This document shows positions 18,598 to 26,909 of a DNA stretch of 64,000 nucleotides, in pieces. The translations under genes were made by a program, and so were the position numbers. Each line of letters begins with the position of its first letter. Position 1 is the first letter of the stretch. The DNA comes from Aureisphaera galaxeae (GTDB lineage: Bacteria > Bacteroidota > Bacteroidia > Flavobacteriales > Flavobacteriaceae), in contig NZ_JAQQTF010000004.1 in assembly GCF_028561275.1 (NCBI RefSeq), forward strand, positions 620,001 through 684,000, given 5' to 3'. The notes below the pieces were generated by a model. It did no database searches and had not been told where the DNA came from. It was given only the letters and a program-made list of their open reading frames with translations.

Positions 18598-19755
18598 ATG
18601 GAAATTGAAACTTGGTATCAACGACATTTTGAATCACTATTACAGGGGCGTTATATTCAGTTAAAACACCTCGAACCACTCTTGGATTTTTATGCCAAAA
18701 AATTCAAAATCGAAACCGTTGGACATTCCGTTAAAGGACAAAAAATTGTTTCCATAACCATTGGTAACGGACCCGAAAAAGTACTGGCTTGGTCACAAAT
18801 GCACGGAAATGAATCGACCACTACGAAGGCACTTTTCGATTTCTTTGCTTTTATTTCACAAGAAGAAGATCATCAAAATACCATTACAGACTTCTTAAAC
18901 AACTATACTTTTTGTGTGATTCCTATCCTAAATCCAGATGGATCCGCCGCTTATACACGTGAAAATGCCAATGGAATAGACTTAAATAGGGATGCCAAGA
19001 AGCTTTCTCAACCAGAAAGTAAGGTCTTACGGGATGTTTTTGAAGCTTTTCAGCCGGATTTGTGCCTTAATTTGCACGATCAGCGTACCTTATATGGTCT
19101 ATCTTCGGGAAAAACCGCTACAGTTTCATTCTTATCGCCTGCTGCCAATGAAAACAGAACGGTTACTAAGTCCCGTAGGGTGGCTATGGAGCTTATCTCC
19201 CGTATGGCGACAGTACTTTCGGATATGTTACCAGGGCATATAGGACGCTATGACGATACTTTTAATGAGAATTGCGTAGGAGACACCTTTCAATCCAAGT
19301 CAGTGCCAACTATTTTATTCGAGGCAGGTCATTATCCTGGCGATTATGCGCGTGAAATAACACGTAAGTATGTTTTCTATGCTTATTTGGTGTTGTTTGG
19401 ACTGTATCCCGAAGGAGAGGTAGATCGTATTCCATATACTTCCATACCCGAAAATGAAAAAAACTTCAGGGATATTATACTGCGCAATGTTCGTTTTGAA
19501 GGATCGGACGGGGAAGAGGATATTGCATTGCAGTATGAGGAATATTTGGAAGGGGATAAAATTGCAATGGTTCCTGTAGTCGATTCTGTAGGCAAATTAT
19601 CCAATTATTTGGGTCATAAGGAACTAGATTTGGAAGGAGCCGAAATATTGCTGAATTTTCACGAAAACGTTTTCGAAGGTGAGAAAGTTTCAACGATTGT
19701 TAATAAAAACGCAAATAATCAGGTTTTTTTCAAAGATTCCTTCGACGTTTTTTAG
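18598..19755 (+). CDS. M14-family zinc carboxypeptidase-like protein
   Basis: A 385-residue protein with M14 features: the zinc ligand pair H-x-x-E in WSQMHGNESTTTKALF near 66-81, the arginine/asparagine substrate site in GIDLNRDAKKL near 128, a third histidine in LNLHDQRTLYG near 158, and a candidate catalytic glutamate in ILFEAGHYPGDYARE near 241. No signal peptide is present, so it is predicted cytoplasmic, unlike many M14 enzymes. Its promoter overlaps operator sites 6 and 7, so it is likely controlled by the divergent XRE regulator. An Lrp gene follows 38 nt later. Confidence 0.85.
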   Translation: MEIETWYQRHFESLLQGRYIQLKHLEPLLDFYAKKFKIETVGHSVKGQKIVSITIGNGPEKVLAWSQMHGNESTTTKALFDFFAFISQEEDHQNTITDFLNNYTFCVIPILNPDGSAAYTRENANGIDLNRDAKKLSQPESKVLRDVFEAFQPDLCLNLHDQRTLYGLSSGKTATVSFLSPAANENRTVTKSRRVAMELISRMATVLSDMLPGHIGRYDDTFNENCVGDTFQSKSVPTILFEAGHYPGDYAREITRKYVFYAYLVLFGLYPEGEVDRIPYTSIPENEKNFRDIILRNVRFEGSDGEEDIALQYEEYLEGDKIAMVPVVDSVGKLSNYLGHKELDLEGAEILLNFHENVFEGEKVSTIVNKNANNQVFFKDSFDVF

Positions 19756-19765
19756 CTAAAAAAAG

Positions 19766-19773
19766 TATTTTTG
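19766..19773 (+). promoter_or_regulatory. -7 promoter box for Lrp-type gene
   Basis: TATTTTTG fits the Bacteroidota -7 consensus TAnnTTTG and lies 20 bp before the start codon at 19794. No clear -33 TTTG at the right spacing was seen, so strength is uncertain. Confidence 0.5.
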
Positions 19774-19793
19774 CCTAGACAACGTAGACACTT

Positions 19794-20276
19794 ATGGCAA
19801 AATTTAAACTAGATGAAACCGATCACCATATTCTAGATATGTTGATCGAAAATACGAGGACACCGTTTACGGATATTGCTAAGAAACTTCAAATATCGGC
19901 AGGAACGGTGCATGTACGGGTAAAGAAAATGGAAGAGGCTGGTATTATCATCGGTTCTTCCCTAACGGTAGACTACAAGAAGCTAGGATATTCCTTCATT
20001 GCATATGTGGGAGTATTTTTACAGAAAACCTCTCAAACCCAGTTTGTTCTGGAGCGTATCAATGAAATTCCTTTTGTAACCGTTGCACATGTGACCACTG
20101 GGAAATTCAACATTTTCTGTAAAATTCGCGCAAAGGATACCAGTCATGCCAAGGAGATTATTTATCAGGTAGATGACATTGAAGGAGTTACGAGAACAGA
20201 AACCATGATTTCTTTGGAAGAAAGCATTAATGACAAAAAACGTTTAATGCATTCTATCTTTCACGAGATAAAATAA
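19794..20276 (+). CDS. Lrp/AsnC-family transcriptional regulator
   Basis: A 160-residue regulator with the classical layout: an N-terminal winged helix (LDETDHHILDMLIENTRTPFTDIAKKLQISAGTVHVRVKKMEEAGII, residues 5-51) and a C-terminal RAM ligand-binding domain (65-145) with VTTGKFNIFCKIRAKDTSHAKEII. Members sense amino acids and control amino acid metabolism. Its own promoter box and terminator make it a single-gene unit. The target genes are unknown; the neighbouring peptidase gene is a candidate. Confidence 0.9.
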   Translation: MAKFKLDETDHHILDMLIENTRTPFTDIAKKLQISAGTVHVRVKKMEEAGIIIGSSLTVDYKKLGYSFIAYVGVFLQKTSQTQFVLERINEIPFVTVAHVTTGKFNIFCKIRAKDTSHAKEIIYQVDDIEGVTRTETMISLEESINDKKRLMHSIFHEIK

Positions 20277-20298
20277 ACACTGTTAAATATATAGTAAA

Positions 20299-20326
20299 CC
20301 CCTCGCACTCCAACGAGGGGTTTTTT
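20299..20326 (+). terminator. Intrinsic terminator after Lrp-type gene
   Basis: CCCCTCG (20299-20305) pairs with CGAGGGG (20314-20320) around an 8-nt loop, followed by six T. The TATATTTG box for the next gene begins at the last T (20326-20333), so the terminator abuts the following promoter. Confidence 0.9.
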
Positions 20327-20355
20327 ATATTTGGTGTCTTTCAAAATCCTAACCT

Positions 20356-20859
20356 ATGACACCTGGAATCGACTACAATACCTATTATGAAATGTACATC
20401 TCCTTAACGGGAGATAATCCTGTAGCCAATCAATTACAGGAAGGGCTTTCGGCCACTACATCCTTTTTTGAAGGCATTCCTTTCGATAAACATGAATACC
20501 AGTACGAGGAAGGAAAATGGAGTCCCAAGGAAGTATTACTTCATATTATTGACACCGAACGGGTTTTCGCTTATCGAGCACTGCAGTTTGCCCGTGCGGA
20601 GAATGTGGTGATTAAGGGGTTCGATCAGGATGAATTTGCCAATAATGCACGACCGGTAACACGATCTATGCAGGAGTTGTTGGAAGAATATACAGCGGTA
20701 AGGCAGTCTACCATTGCCATGGCAAAGAGCTTTTCGGAAAACACATTGGCAAGAAGGGGAGAGGCCAGTAACTCACCATTATCGGTAATGGCGGCACTAA
20801 GGATTATCTGTGGCCATGAAAAGCATCATGCCAAGATCATAAAGGAACGGTATTTATAG
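20356..20859 (+). CDS. DinB-family protein
   Basis: A 167-residue four-helix-bundle protein of the DinB/YfiT-like type (DinB_2). Three metal-binding histidines fit the fold: H in EVLLHIIDTERVFAYRAL near 61, and the pair in ICGHEKHHAKIIKERY near 154-158. Members are metal-dependent enzymes, including thiol transferases and hydrolases; the substrate is unknown. Promoter box TATATTTG lies at 20326-20333. It ends 4 nt before a convergent small gene. Confidence 0.85.
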   Translation: MTPGIDYNTYYEMYISLTGDNPVANQLQEGLSATTSFFEGIPFDKHEYQYEEGKWSPKEVLLHIIDTERVFAYRALQFARAENVVIKGFDQDEFANNARPVTRSMQELLEEYTAVRQSTIAMAKSFSENTLARRGEASNSPLSVMAALRIICGHEKHHAKIIKERYL

Positions 20860-20863
20860 AAGT

Positions 20864-21157
20864 TCAAGCTTCGTCTTCTTCCAAATTCTTTTCCGGGAGC
20901 TCGCTAATGGGCTCGTTGTAATTGGATTCAGAATAATCTTCTAGATCAAAATTTGCCATCGAATTTACCAAGCTGGAGCTTACTTTCACGAGGTAGATGG
21001 TGTCCTCGGTATTTACCTCTACAGCTTCGATAGTTTCGTTTTTGGCATTTTTGAAAACGATAATATGCTTATCGTCGTATCCATCCGGATACTTTTCCAC
21101 AAGTAAGGAGAGAATTTCGGGTGTCAACTTCTTATAATCAACAATTACTCGTTTCAT
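20864..21157 (-). CDS. Small acidic conserved protein, function unknown
   Basis: A 97-residue soluble protein with an N-terminal alpha/beta part (MKRVIVDYKKLTPEILSLLVEKYPDGYDD, then HIIVFKNAKNETIEAVEV strands) and a strongly acidic tail (SELPEKNLEEDEA). It appears as a typical small Flavobacteriia conserved protein. It is 47 nt downstream of aroB on the same strand and may share its transcript in reverse order (aroB first). No family name is recognised. Confidence 0.65.
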   Translation of the reverse strand: MKRVIVDYKKLTPEILSLLVEKYPDGYDDKHIIVFKNAKNETIEAVEVNTEDTIYLVKVSSSLVNSMANFDLEDYSESNYNEPISELPEKNLEEDEA

Positions 21158-21204
21158 TTTTGGGGTGTGATGGTTGAAATCTTACTTTAAAGATACTACG
21201 GAAA

Positions 21205-22287
21205 TCAATACGAATAACAACCAGCGTAAAAATTAAAAGCCTCGTGAATAAGGTCATTCGCTACGGTGCAATTCAATTTATGATTCCCTATCTCTTTCAA
21301 AAGTACAAATTGAATGCTTCCGTGCGAGTTCTTCTTATCGAAGATTAACAATTTAATAATCCCGTCGATCTCTTCCCTTGAAAATGACTCTTTAGGGTAG
21401 TATTCGCTAATGTACCGAGCGGTCTTTTGTAGTTGGTCTTCCGGAAAATTGAATTGTTTGTGCGAGATATAAGTCTCCAAAATCATCCCAATCGCAATGG
21501 CTTCACCATGTAAAAGGGTACGTCTGTTGGATGACATAAGGCAATGGGATTCTATGGCATGCCCTAGGGTGTGGCCATAGTTCAGTGTTTTGCGCAATCC
21601 TTGCTCGTAAGGATCTTCGGTAATGACTTCGTTTTTAATGATGATGGAGTCCCAAATAACATCCTCCAATTGGCCGGTGTTATTCTTGTCCATTTGCATG
21701 ACCCGATCTAGGTATGCTTCAGAATGGATCAATCCGTGTTTAATCATCTCTGCCGTTCCACTTCTAAATTCATCTTCCGGAAGGGTACTGAGAAAGTCGA
21801 TATCAATAATAACACTGTGTGGGTTTTTAATGATGCCCACCTGATTTTTGAGGCTTCCCAAATCCACCCCATTTTTTCCACCTACGGCCGCATCTACCAT
21901 AGATAATAGGGAAGTGGGTATATTGATGAATTCTATCCCGCGCTGATAAGTACAGGCTACGAAACCACCTAAGTCGGTCACCACGCCGCCGCCCACATTA
22001 ATGAGCAGGCTTTTTCGGTCGGCTCCCAATTGCGATAACTGTTCCCATAATTGAGTGCAGGTGGAAATGTTTTTGTGTTTTTCTCCTGCCGGAATGGAAA
22101 GGTGCACAAAGGAGGTGATTTCTCCCATTTCATTCAAGAAATGCGGCAAACAGGCTTTTTCGGTGTTGGAATCGGTAAGCACAAATACCTTCGAAGGGTT
22201 CATAGCTTCGATGGTTTGGCGGGTCATTTCCCATGCATATTGTCCTAAATATACAGATCCTCTGTTCTTTACGATTTTTTTCTGCAT
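21205..22287 (-). CDS. aroB: 3-dehydroquinate synthase
   Basis: A 360-residue enzyme converting DAHP to 3-dehydroquinate, the second step of the shikimate pathway, with NAD and a metal ion. The NAD site and substrate loop are in GGGVVTDLGGFVACTYQRGIEF and SMVDAAVGGKNGVDLG (about 99-145). Metal ligands fit E in GTAEMIKHGLI near 178, H in LNYGHTLGHAIES near 237, and H in LLHGEAIAIGM near 258. It diverges from proline dehydrogenase across 64 bp. Pathway partner aroQ is at 47766. Confidence 0.95.
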   Translation of the reverse strand: MQKKIVKNRGSVYLGQYAWEMTRQTIEAMNPSKVFVLTDSNTEKACLPHFLNEMGEITSFVHLSIPAGEKHKNISTCTQLWEQLSQLGADRKSLLINVGGGVVTDLGGFVACTYQRGIEFINIPTSLLSMVDAAVGGKNGVDLGSLKNQVGIIKNPHSVIIDIDFLSTLPEDEFRSGTAEMIKHGLIHSEAYLDRVMQMDKNNTGQLEDVIWDSIIIKNEVITEDPYEQGLRKTLNYGHTLGHAIESHCLMSSNRRTLLHGEAIAIGMILETYISHKQFNFPEDQLQKTARYISEYYPKESFSREEIDGIIKLLIFDKKNSHGSIQFVLLKEIGNHKLNCTVANDLIHEAFNFYAGCYSY

Positions 22288-22314
22288 CCTTTAAATTTGG
22301 CCTGTTTGAGATAT

Positions 22315-22332
22315 CAAATCTAAGTATATTTG
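22315..22332. promoter_or_regulatory. Back-to-back -7 boxes for aroB and proline dehydrogenase
   Basis: Minus strand TAGATTTG (22322-22315) and plus strand TATATTTG (22325-22332) both match TAnnTTTG and are separated by 2 bp. They would drive aroB and the proline dehydrogenase gene in opposite directions. A TTTG at 22305-22308 is a possible -33 element for the plus promoter (16-bp gap) and overlaps the expected minus-strand start region. Confidence 0.5.
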
Positions 22333-22351
22333 TGAGGATATTTGTATTCTG

Positions 22352-23524
22352 ATGACAACAAAACGACTTTTCGATAATACTGAAATAGCTTTTAAGCTAA
22401 AGAACGATTCTCAACTGGAACGCGCCTACTTTCTCTTCAAAATGATTTCCAAAGAACCCTTGGTGAAAATAGGGACGGCGGCCACCAAATTTGCACTCAA
22501 TATCAATTTGCCTGTTGAAGGATTGATTCGCTCCACGGTCTTCGACCATTTTTGTGGGGGAGTAAGTGAAGACGATTGCCTGCCTGTAGTGGATAATTTG
22601 ATGGAGGCCGATGTGCATTCGGTGTTGGATTATTCGGTAGAAGGAAAGGAAGAAGAGGCACAATTTGATGCCACGATGGAAAAGGTGATCGAATTAACCT
22701 ACTTCGCCAAGGAAAAAGATGCTATGCCGTTTTCGGTATTTAAACCTACGGGATTGGGAAGATTTGAAATATGGAGAAAAATTACAGAGAAGGAACCTTT
22801 AACCGAAAGTGAAACCCAAGAATGGGAGCGGGTTGTGGCTCGATATGATAGGATTTGCCAGGTAGCGCACGAATGCAATATCGCTTTGTTGATCGATGGA
22901 GAAGAGACTTGGATGCAGGATGCTGCAGACGATCTTTGCGAACAAATGATGGAGAAGTACAACAAAGAAAAGCCCATTGTTTTCAATACCTTACAATGTT
23001 ATCGTTGGGATCGGTTGGATTATCTTAAGGAAATTCACAAACGCGCTCAGAAGAAAGGATATAAGCTAGGTTTTAAGGTGGTGCGTGGGGCGTACATGGA
23101 GAAAGAAAATGACCGGGCAGAGGAAAAAGGGTATCCTACACCCATCTGCCATGACAAGCGGGCTACGGACGATCATTTTAATAGCGTTGTAAACTACATC
23201 CTGGATCACCTTACAGATGTATCACTTTTCTTAGGTTCCCATAATGAGCAGAGTACGTATTTGGCTATGGAGGTAATGAATGCCAAAGGCCTACTGCGAA
23301 ATGACGCTAGGGTTTGGTTCGGACAGTTATATGGCATGAGCGACCACATTAGTTATAATCTGGCCGCTGCTGGATACAATGTAGCCAAATACATTCCATT
23401 TGGCCCCGTTAAGGACGTGATGCCTTATCTTATTAGAAGGGCAGAGGAAAACACCTCCGTTGCCGGACAGACCAGTCGGGAATTGGATTTACTGAAACGT
23501 GAAAAACAGCGTAGAGGCCTATAA
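22352..23524 (+). CDS. Proline dehydrogenase
   Basis: A 390-residue stand-alone proline dehydrogenase (PutA N-terminal type TIM barrel, FAD-dependent), oxidising proline to pyrroline-5-carboxylate at the membrane. Family motifs include VFKPTGLGRFE near 130-140, the FAD-contact segment LGFKVVRGAYMEKENDRAEEKGYPTPI near 240-266, and the late motif FGQLYGMSDHISYNL near 328 with substrate-site YIPFGPVKDVMPYLIRRAEEN near 350-370. The R-R-A-E-E-N end is typical. Its 3' end is 4 nt from the convergent paralogue cluster. Confidence 0.93.
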   Translation: MTTKRLFDNTEIAFKLKNDSQLERAYFLFKMISKEPLVKIGTAATKFALNINLPVEGLIRSTVFDHFCGGVSEDDCLPVVDNLMEADVHSVLDYSVEGKEEEAQFDATMEKVIELTYFAKEKDAMPFSVFKPTGLGRFEIWRKITEKEPLTESETQEWERVVARYDRICQVAHECNIALLIDGEETWMQDAADDLCEQMMEKYNKEKPIVFNTLQCYRWDRLDYLKEIHKRAQKKGYKLGFKVVRGAYMEKENDRAEEKGYPTPICHDKRATDDHFNSVVNYILDHLTDVSLFLGSHNEQSTYLAMEVMNAKGLLRNDARVWFGQLYGMSDHISYNLAAAGYNVAKYIPFGPVKDVMPYLIRRAEENTSVAGQTSRELDLLKREKQRRGL

Positions 23525-23528
23525 GCGG

Positions 23529-25694
23529 TTATTGCGTAGCTACTCGGACCGCTAATTGCTCGCTTCCTTTTTCGAATAGTCGCAATACATATTCTTCGGT
23601 ACGTTCGTTTGCCGTGCCAAATCCATATTGAACATTGCATCGCAGAAATACGGGTTTGTCACTTCCCGGGGTTCGATTGCCAAGGTATTTCACATTGACT
23701 AACCAGACACCTTTGTCGCCACCAGAAATTTCAAATTCTTCCTGCATATACCCCTTGATCTGCTCGTCCATAAGTCGGTTCTGATTTTCGGCAGTGTGTT
23801 TCCAAGTAACAAAGTCCCTTTTAGGGTTTACGAACGTAAGTTCGAAATCGGCACCCCAATCACTCCAGTCGAATACAATACGGGCATCCAACGGTTCTTT
23901 TTTAAGATGGGACACTTCTATTTTGCTCAGTTCCAGTTTGTCCTTATGGCTTGCCACAAGATTTCGGATTTCCTGATGTGCCGTTTTATTGAGAGGTGTG
24001 AAGTCAAGATTCGGATTCGCCGTTCCTTTGGTAATCGCCAATAACAGATCCAATGCCGCTTGGTTATTTCCATTATTTTTCTGGGCCTTGGCAAGGTCTA
24101 AATACGCTTGGGTTCTATTGGGGTGTTCGCTCAGCATGGCTTTGGCAATGTCCAATTCCATTTCGTAGAACTTCTTCTCCTTGGCCTTGAATAATAAGGC
24201 ACGCATCGCAGCGAAATCGTCCGTGTGCATTTCAAGTATATTGAGCCCAATGGCCTTAGCGAGGTTTTGATTTCGGGTAGCGAAGAAATCGAAAGCGTCT
24301 ATATAATAATTCGTATTGCCGGTTTCGGACGTTCTCTGCTTTCCGTACAGAGCATACGCACTCTCTGTGTCGGGTTGCTGTTGCAAAGCAGTTAGATAGG
24401 TTTGTGTATACTTAGGGGGTGCTTTCACTGTCCCTTGGTATTGGTTCGTTTTTTTCTGGGTGCTTTTCCCTTCTTTTCGCCTTTTTTCAGCTGCCTCCAT
24501 AGCAGCGCGCCCTTTCGTTGTAATGAGGATTACACCTCCTGCACCTTCGGACCCGTATTGGTTGGTAGCGGCAAACCCCTTCAATACGGTAATATCGGCG
24601 ATGTTATTTACATCGATAAAATTGGTGAGTTCGGCTCGGGTACCAGAAGAAGGTCTTGTAATGGATTTTGGTAATGGGGCACCATCAATCATAATCAATG
24701 GGTGCTGCGCCCAAAGTACCGAATTTGCCTGTCTAATCTTGGCTACGCTAATCTCAGTGGCATATCCATCTCCCACACCAGATATCTTTCCGCTGAGAGC
24801 ACTCGACATGGTTCCTAAACCTGTATTCATTTCTTCTGAAGAAACATTTTGCACAGCATACCCCAATGATTTTTTGTCCACTTTGCTGTATCCAATATTT
24901 ACCTGTTCCTCTTCTTCCTCAGCTTTCTCGTTCTTCAAGAACACTTGGGACAATTGAATTCCTTCATGCCGAATCCAAACATTGAGTTTTGTATTCTCCG
25001 TAATGACTTCTTCTACCGTAGATATCCCGGGAACTTCTACCACCATGATATCACCCGGCTTGGCTTCCAATTGAAAGGTACCATCGCTATTGGGCACGGT
25101 ACGGGTTTCCGAATTTTTTATTGAAATAGAGACAGTTTCGGGAACAACATCTTCTCCATAGATATTACCGGTATACATTTTGGTTACGGCCTCACTTTGG
25201 GCTGGCTTCTCTGCTGGAGCCATGTTAATAAGCCGTCCTTTGTTGGACAATGCCAAAAACTGAAGGCCTTTTAGATTGTGTTCAAATTTACTGTTCACGA
25301 CGTATAGCATTTTGCCAAGGGGAGGGGTGTCCTTTTCAATATTTTCCATACCATCGGTAAACAGGAATGTGGTTCCATCGGCAAATGCCTTTTTTAAGGT
25401 GTGGTACCCTGTAGGCCCATCATACTTAGCGTTTTTCAATACCGCTTTTGCCTCATCCCAATTACCTTCGGAAATCGTGAAATCATTGGAGGATGCGCTT
25501 ACTCCATTAAACAGAATGACCCTGGTAGTAACTTGAGGATACTTTGCGAAGTATTTGTCCAGAAATCCAATTTCTTTATCTGTGGAACGATCCTGCATTG
25601 AAAGCGAGACATCCCAAGCGATGGTTACTTTTTCTTGAGCATACAGGGATGCTGTAAGACATAACAATAGGCTGAATAGAAGTTTCTTAATCAT
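23529..25694 (-). CDS. Exported vWA - regulatory beta - TonB-plug - helical repeat protein (paralogue A)
   Basis: A protein of about 721 residues. The start at 25694 is chosen because MIKKLLFSLLLCLTASLYAQ is a clean signal peptide; an upstream in-frame ATG at 25748 would break it. Domains in order: vWA-like (20-175) with MIDAS-type DVSLS and FTDGMEN; a carboxypeptidase-regulatory-like beta domain (about 190-250) with DGTFQLEAKPGDIMVVEV; a SusC-type TonB plug (about 285-410) with MIDGAPLP, ITVLKGFAATNQYGSEGAGG and VILITTKG; helical repeats (about 500-590); and a C-terminal beta domain (FDWSDWGADFELTFVNP). No outer-membrane barrel and no T9SS domain follow, so it should be periplasmic. Function unknown. 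Confidence 0.75.
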   Translation of the reverse strand: MIKKLLFSLLLCLTASLYAQEKVTIAWDVSLSMQDRSTDKEIGFLDKYFAKYPQVTTRVILFNGVSASSNDFTISEGNWDEAKAVLKNAKYDGPTGYHTLKKAFADGTTFLFTDGMENIEKDTPPLGKMLYVVNSKFEHNLKGLQFLALSNKGRLINMAPAEKPAQSEAVTKMYTGNIYGEDVVPETVSISIKNSETRTVPNSDGTFQLEAKPGDIMVVEVPGISTVEEVITENTKLNVWIRHEGIQLSQVFLKNEKAEEEEEQVNIGYSKVDKKSLGYAVQNVSSEEMNTGLGTMSSALSGKISGVGDGYATEISVAKIRQANSVLWAQHPLIMIDGAPLPKSITRPSSGTRAELTNFIDVNNIADITVLKGFAATNQYGSEGAGGVILITTKGRAAMEAAEKRRKEGKSTQKKTNQYQGTVKAPPKYTQTYLTALQQQPDTESAYALYGKQRTSETGNTNYYIDAFDFFATRNQNLAKAIGLNILEMHTDDFAAMRALLFKAKEKKFYEMELDIAKAMLSEHPNRTQAYLDLAKAQKNNGNNQAALDLLLAITKGTANPNLDFTPLNKTAHQEIRNLVASHKDKLELSKIEVSHLKKEPLDARIVFDWSDWGADFELTFVNPKRDFVTWKHTAENQNRLMDEQIKGYMQEEFEISGGDKGVWLVNVKYLGNRTPGSDKPVFLRCNVQYGFGTANERTEEYVLRLFEKGSEQLAVRVATQ

Positions 25695-25796
25695 AGTGAT
25701 ATGGAATTTCATTAAAAGTAGTAAAGAACAATAAGAAAGTAAGTGCAAGTTTCACGACGGTTCCGATGGTTTAAAAATGAAGAGTTTTCGCAAGCG

Positions 25797-26810
25797 TTAC
25801 ATATTAGGCTTGTAATCTATAGGTAGGCTATTGCCAATGCGTTCAGAGAAAAGATGTCCGTCCAGAAAAAGGCTATCCGGCGGCAGGTAATTCCCATCCG
25901 GAAATACGGCCAAAGGCATGTTCGGATTAAGTTTGGTGATCATCGTTTGCTCATTCTTGCGCTTGTATTCCAACAAGAAATTACGCTTAAACGTAACGAT
26001 ATATCGGTCTTTTTTAGGTTCTATGTCAAATACCTTGTATCCATTTATCGGGGTTGAATTGTAGTACAAGTAAAAGCCTTCTTTTTTCAGATTATTTCGA
26101 AGTAATGACCTAAAGAAATGAGCCATAGATCCTTTAAACTCCTCTTGCCGATTCTTTTTGAAACGGGCCAATGCCACAGGATTGGAGGTAAGGTCTTTAT
26201 AAAAACTAGACCCCTTATAATACACTTGGGAGCAATACGGAGTACTGCGTGAGGCGCCTTCGTAAACGGCCTGAAAATCATCGAGATGATATTCGATCTC
26301 ATACCCTAATAAATTGTTGCGTATACGTAGCGGAACGTCCGCTGAAGCCTTAAGGGTTTTGCTTTCTTCATGAAACCACAAGTCGAGATCATCTTCATTG
26401 AGTATCACACAAAAACCCCCTGCGCGATTGGATCCCAAAAATTGTTTTTTGAATTCATGGAACTTTTTATCCCAAGTCCAAGAGTCGGAACGAATGACAA
26501 TTTCATTGAGGTCATCCGTTTTCTGTTGTAGGACGACCACATGGGGTTCTGTTCGATAAGGATTACGGATGGTCTCTGTAGTATATCCCACATAGCTAAT
26601 AGCCAAGGACGCATTTATAATCTGATCCGTATCGATAACAAATTTGCCATTTTCATCACTCAGGGTACCAACGGTGGTTCCATTGAGATAAACACTCGCC
26701 CCCATGAGTGGGGTATCGGTATTCGTATCGTAAACGTATCCTTGTATTCGCTGTGCCGAAATTTTTGAAACACACAGGAATAGTAGAAAGCATAAGTATT
26801 TATAGGACAT
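25797..26810 (-). CDS. Exported carboxypeptidase-regulatory-like domain protein
   Basis: A 337-residue protein with a signal peptide (cleavage near ISAQ, residue 19). Residues 21-105 form a CarboxypepD_reg-like domain (IQGYVYDTNTDTPLMGASVYL, LSDENGKF, ISYVGYTTETI), the same module that precedes SusC receptors. The remaining 230 residues are charged, with no barrel strands of receptor type; motifs such as FKKQFLGSNRAGGFCVILNEDDL near 125-147 recall a common Bacteroidota family of unknown role. It sits between paralogues A and B, in the same orientation. Confidence 0.7.
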   Translation of the reverse strand: MSYKYLCFLLFLCVSKISAQRIQGYVYDTNTDTPLMGASVYLNGTTVGTLSDENGKFVIDTDQIINASLAISYVGYTTETIRNPYRTEPHVVVLQQKTDDLNEIVIRSDSWTWDKKFHEFKKQFLGSNRAGGFCVILNEDDLDLWFHEESKTLKASADVPLRIRNNLLGYEIEYHLDDFQAVYEGASRSTPYCSQVYYKGSSFYKDLTSNPVALARFKKNRQEEFKGSMAHFFRSLLRNNLKKEGFYLYYNSTPINGYKVFDIEPKKDRYIVTFKRNFLLEYKRKNEQTMITKLNPNMPLAVFPDGNYLPPDSLFLDGHLFSERIGNSLPIDYKPNM

Positions 26811-26909
26811 CTAAAAGGCTTTTGTTAAATGTACAGACGAAAACCCATTCAAACACAATGATACTTCGGGAAGTGCCAGAGGTTTAAGAATGAAGACAGC
26901 ATTCTATCC

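Noticed and set aside
24460-24957. A 165-residue open frame on the plus strand inside paralogue A
   Set aside because: It is antisense to a well-supported coding region, lacks any recognisable motif, and similar antisense frames appear opposite paralogues B and C because the sense codons are shared.
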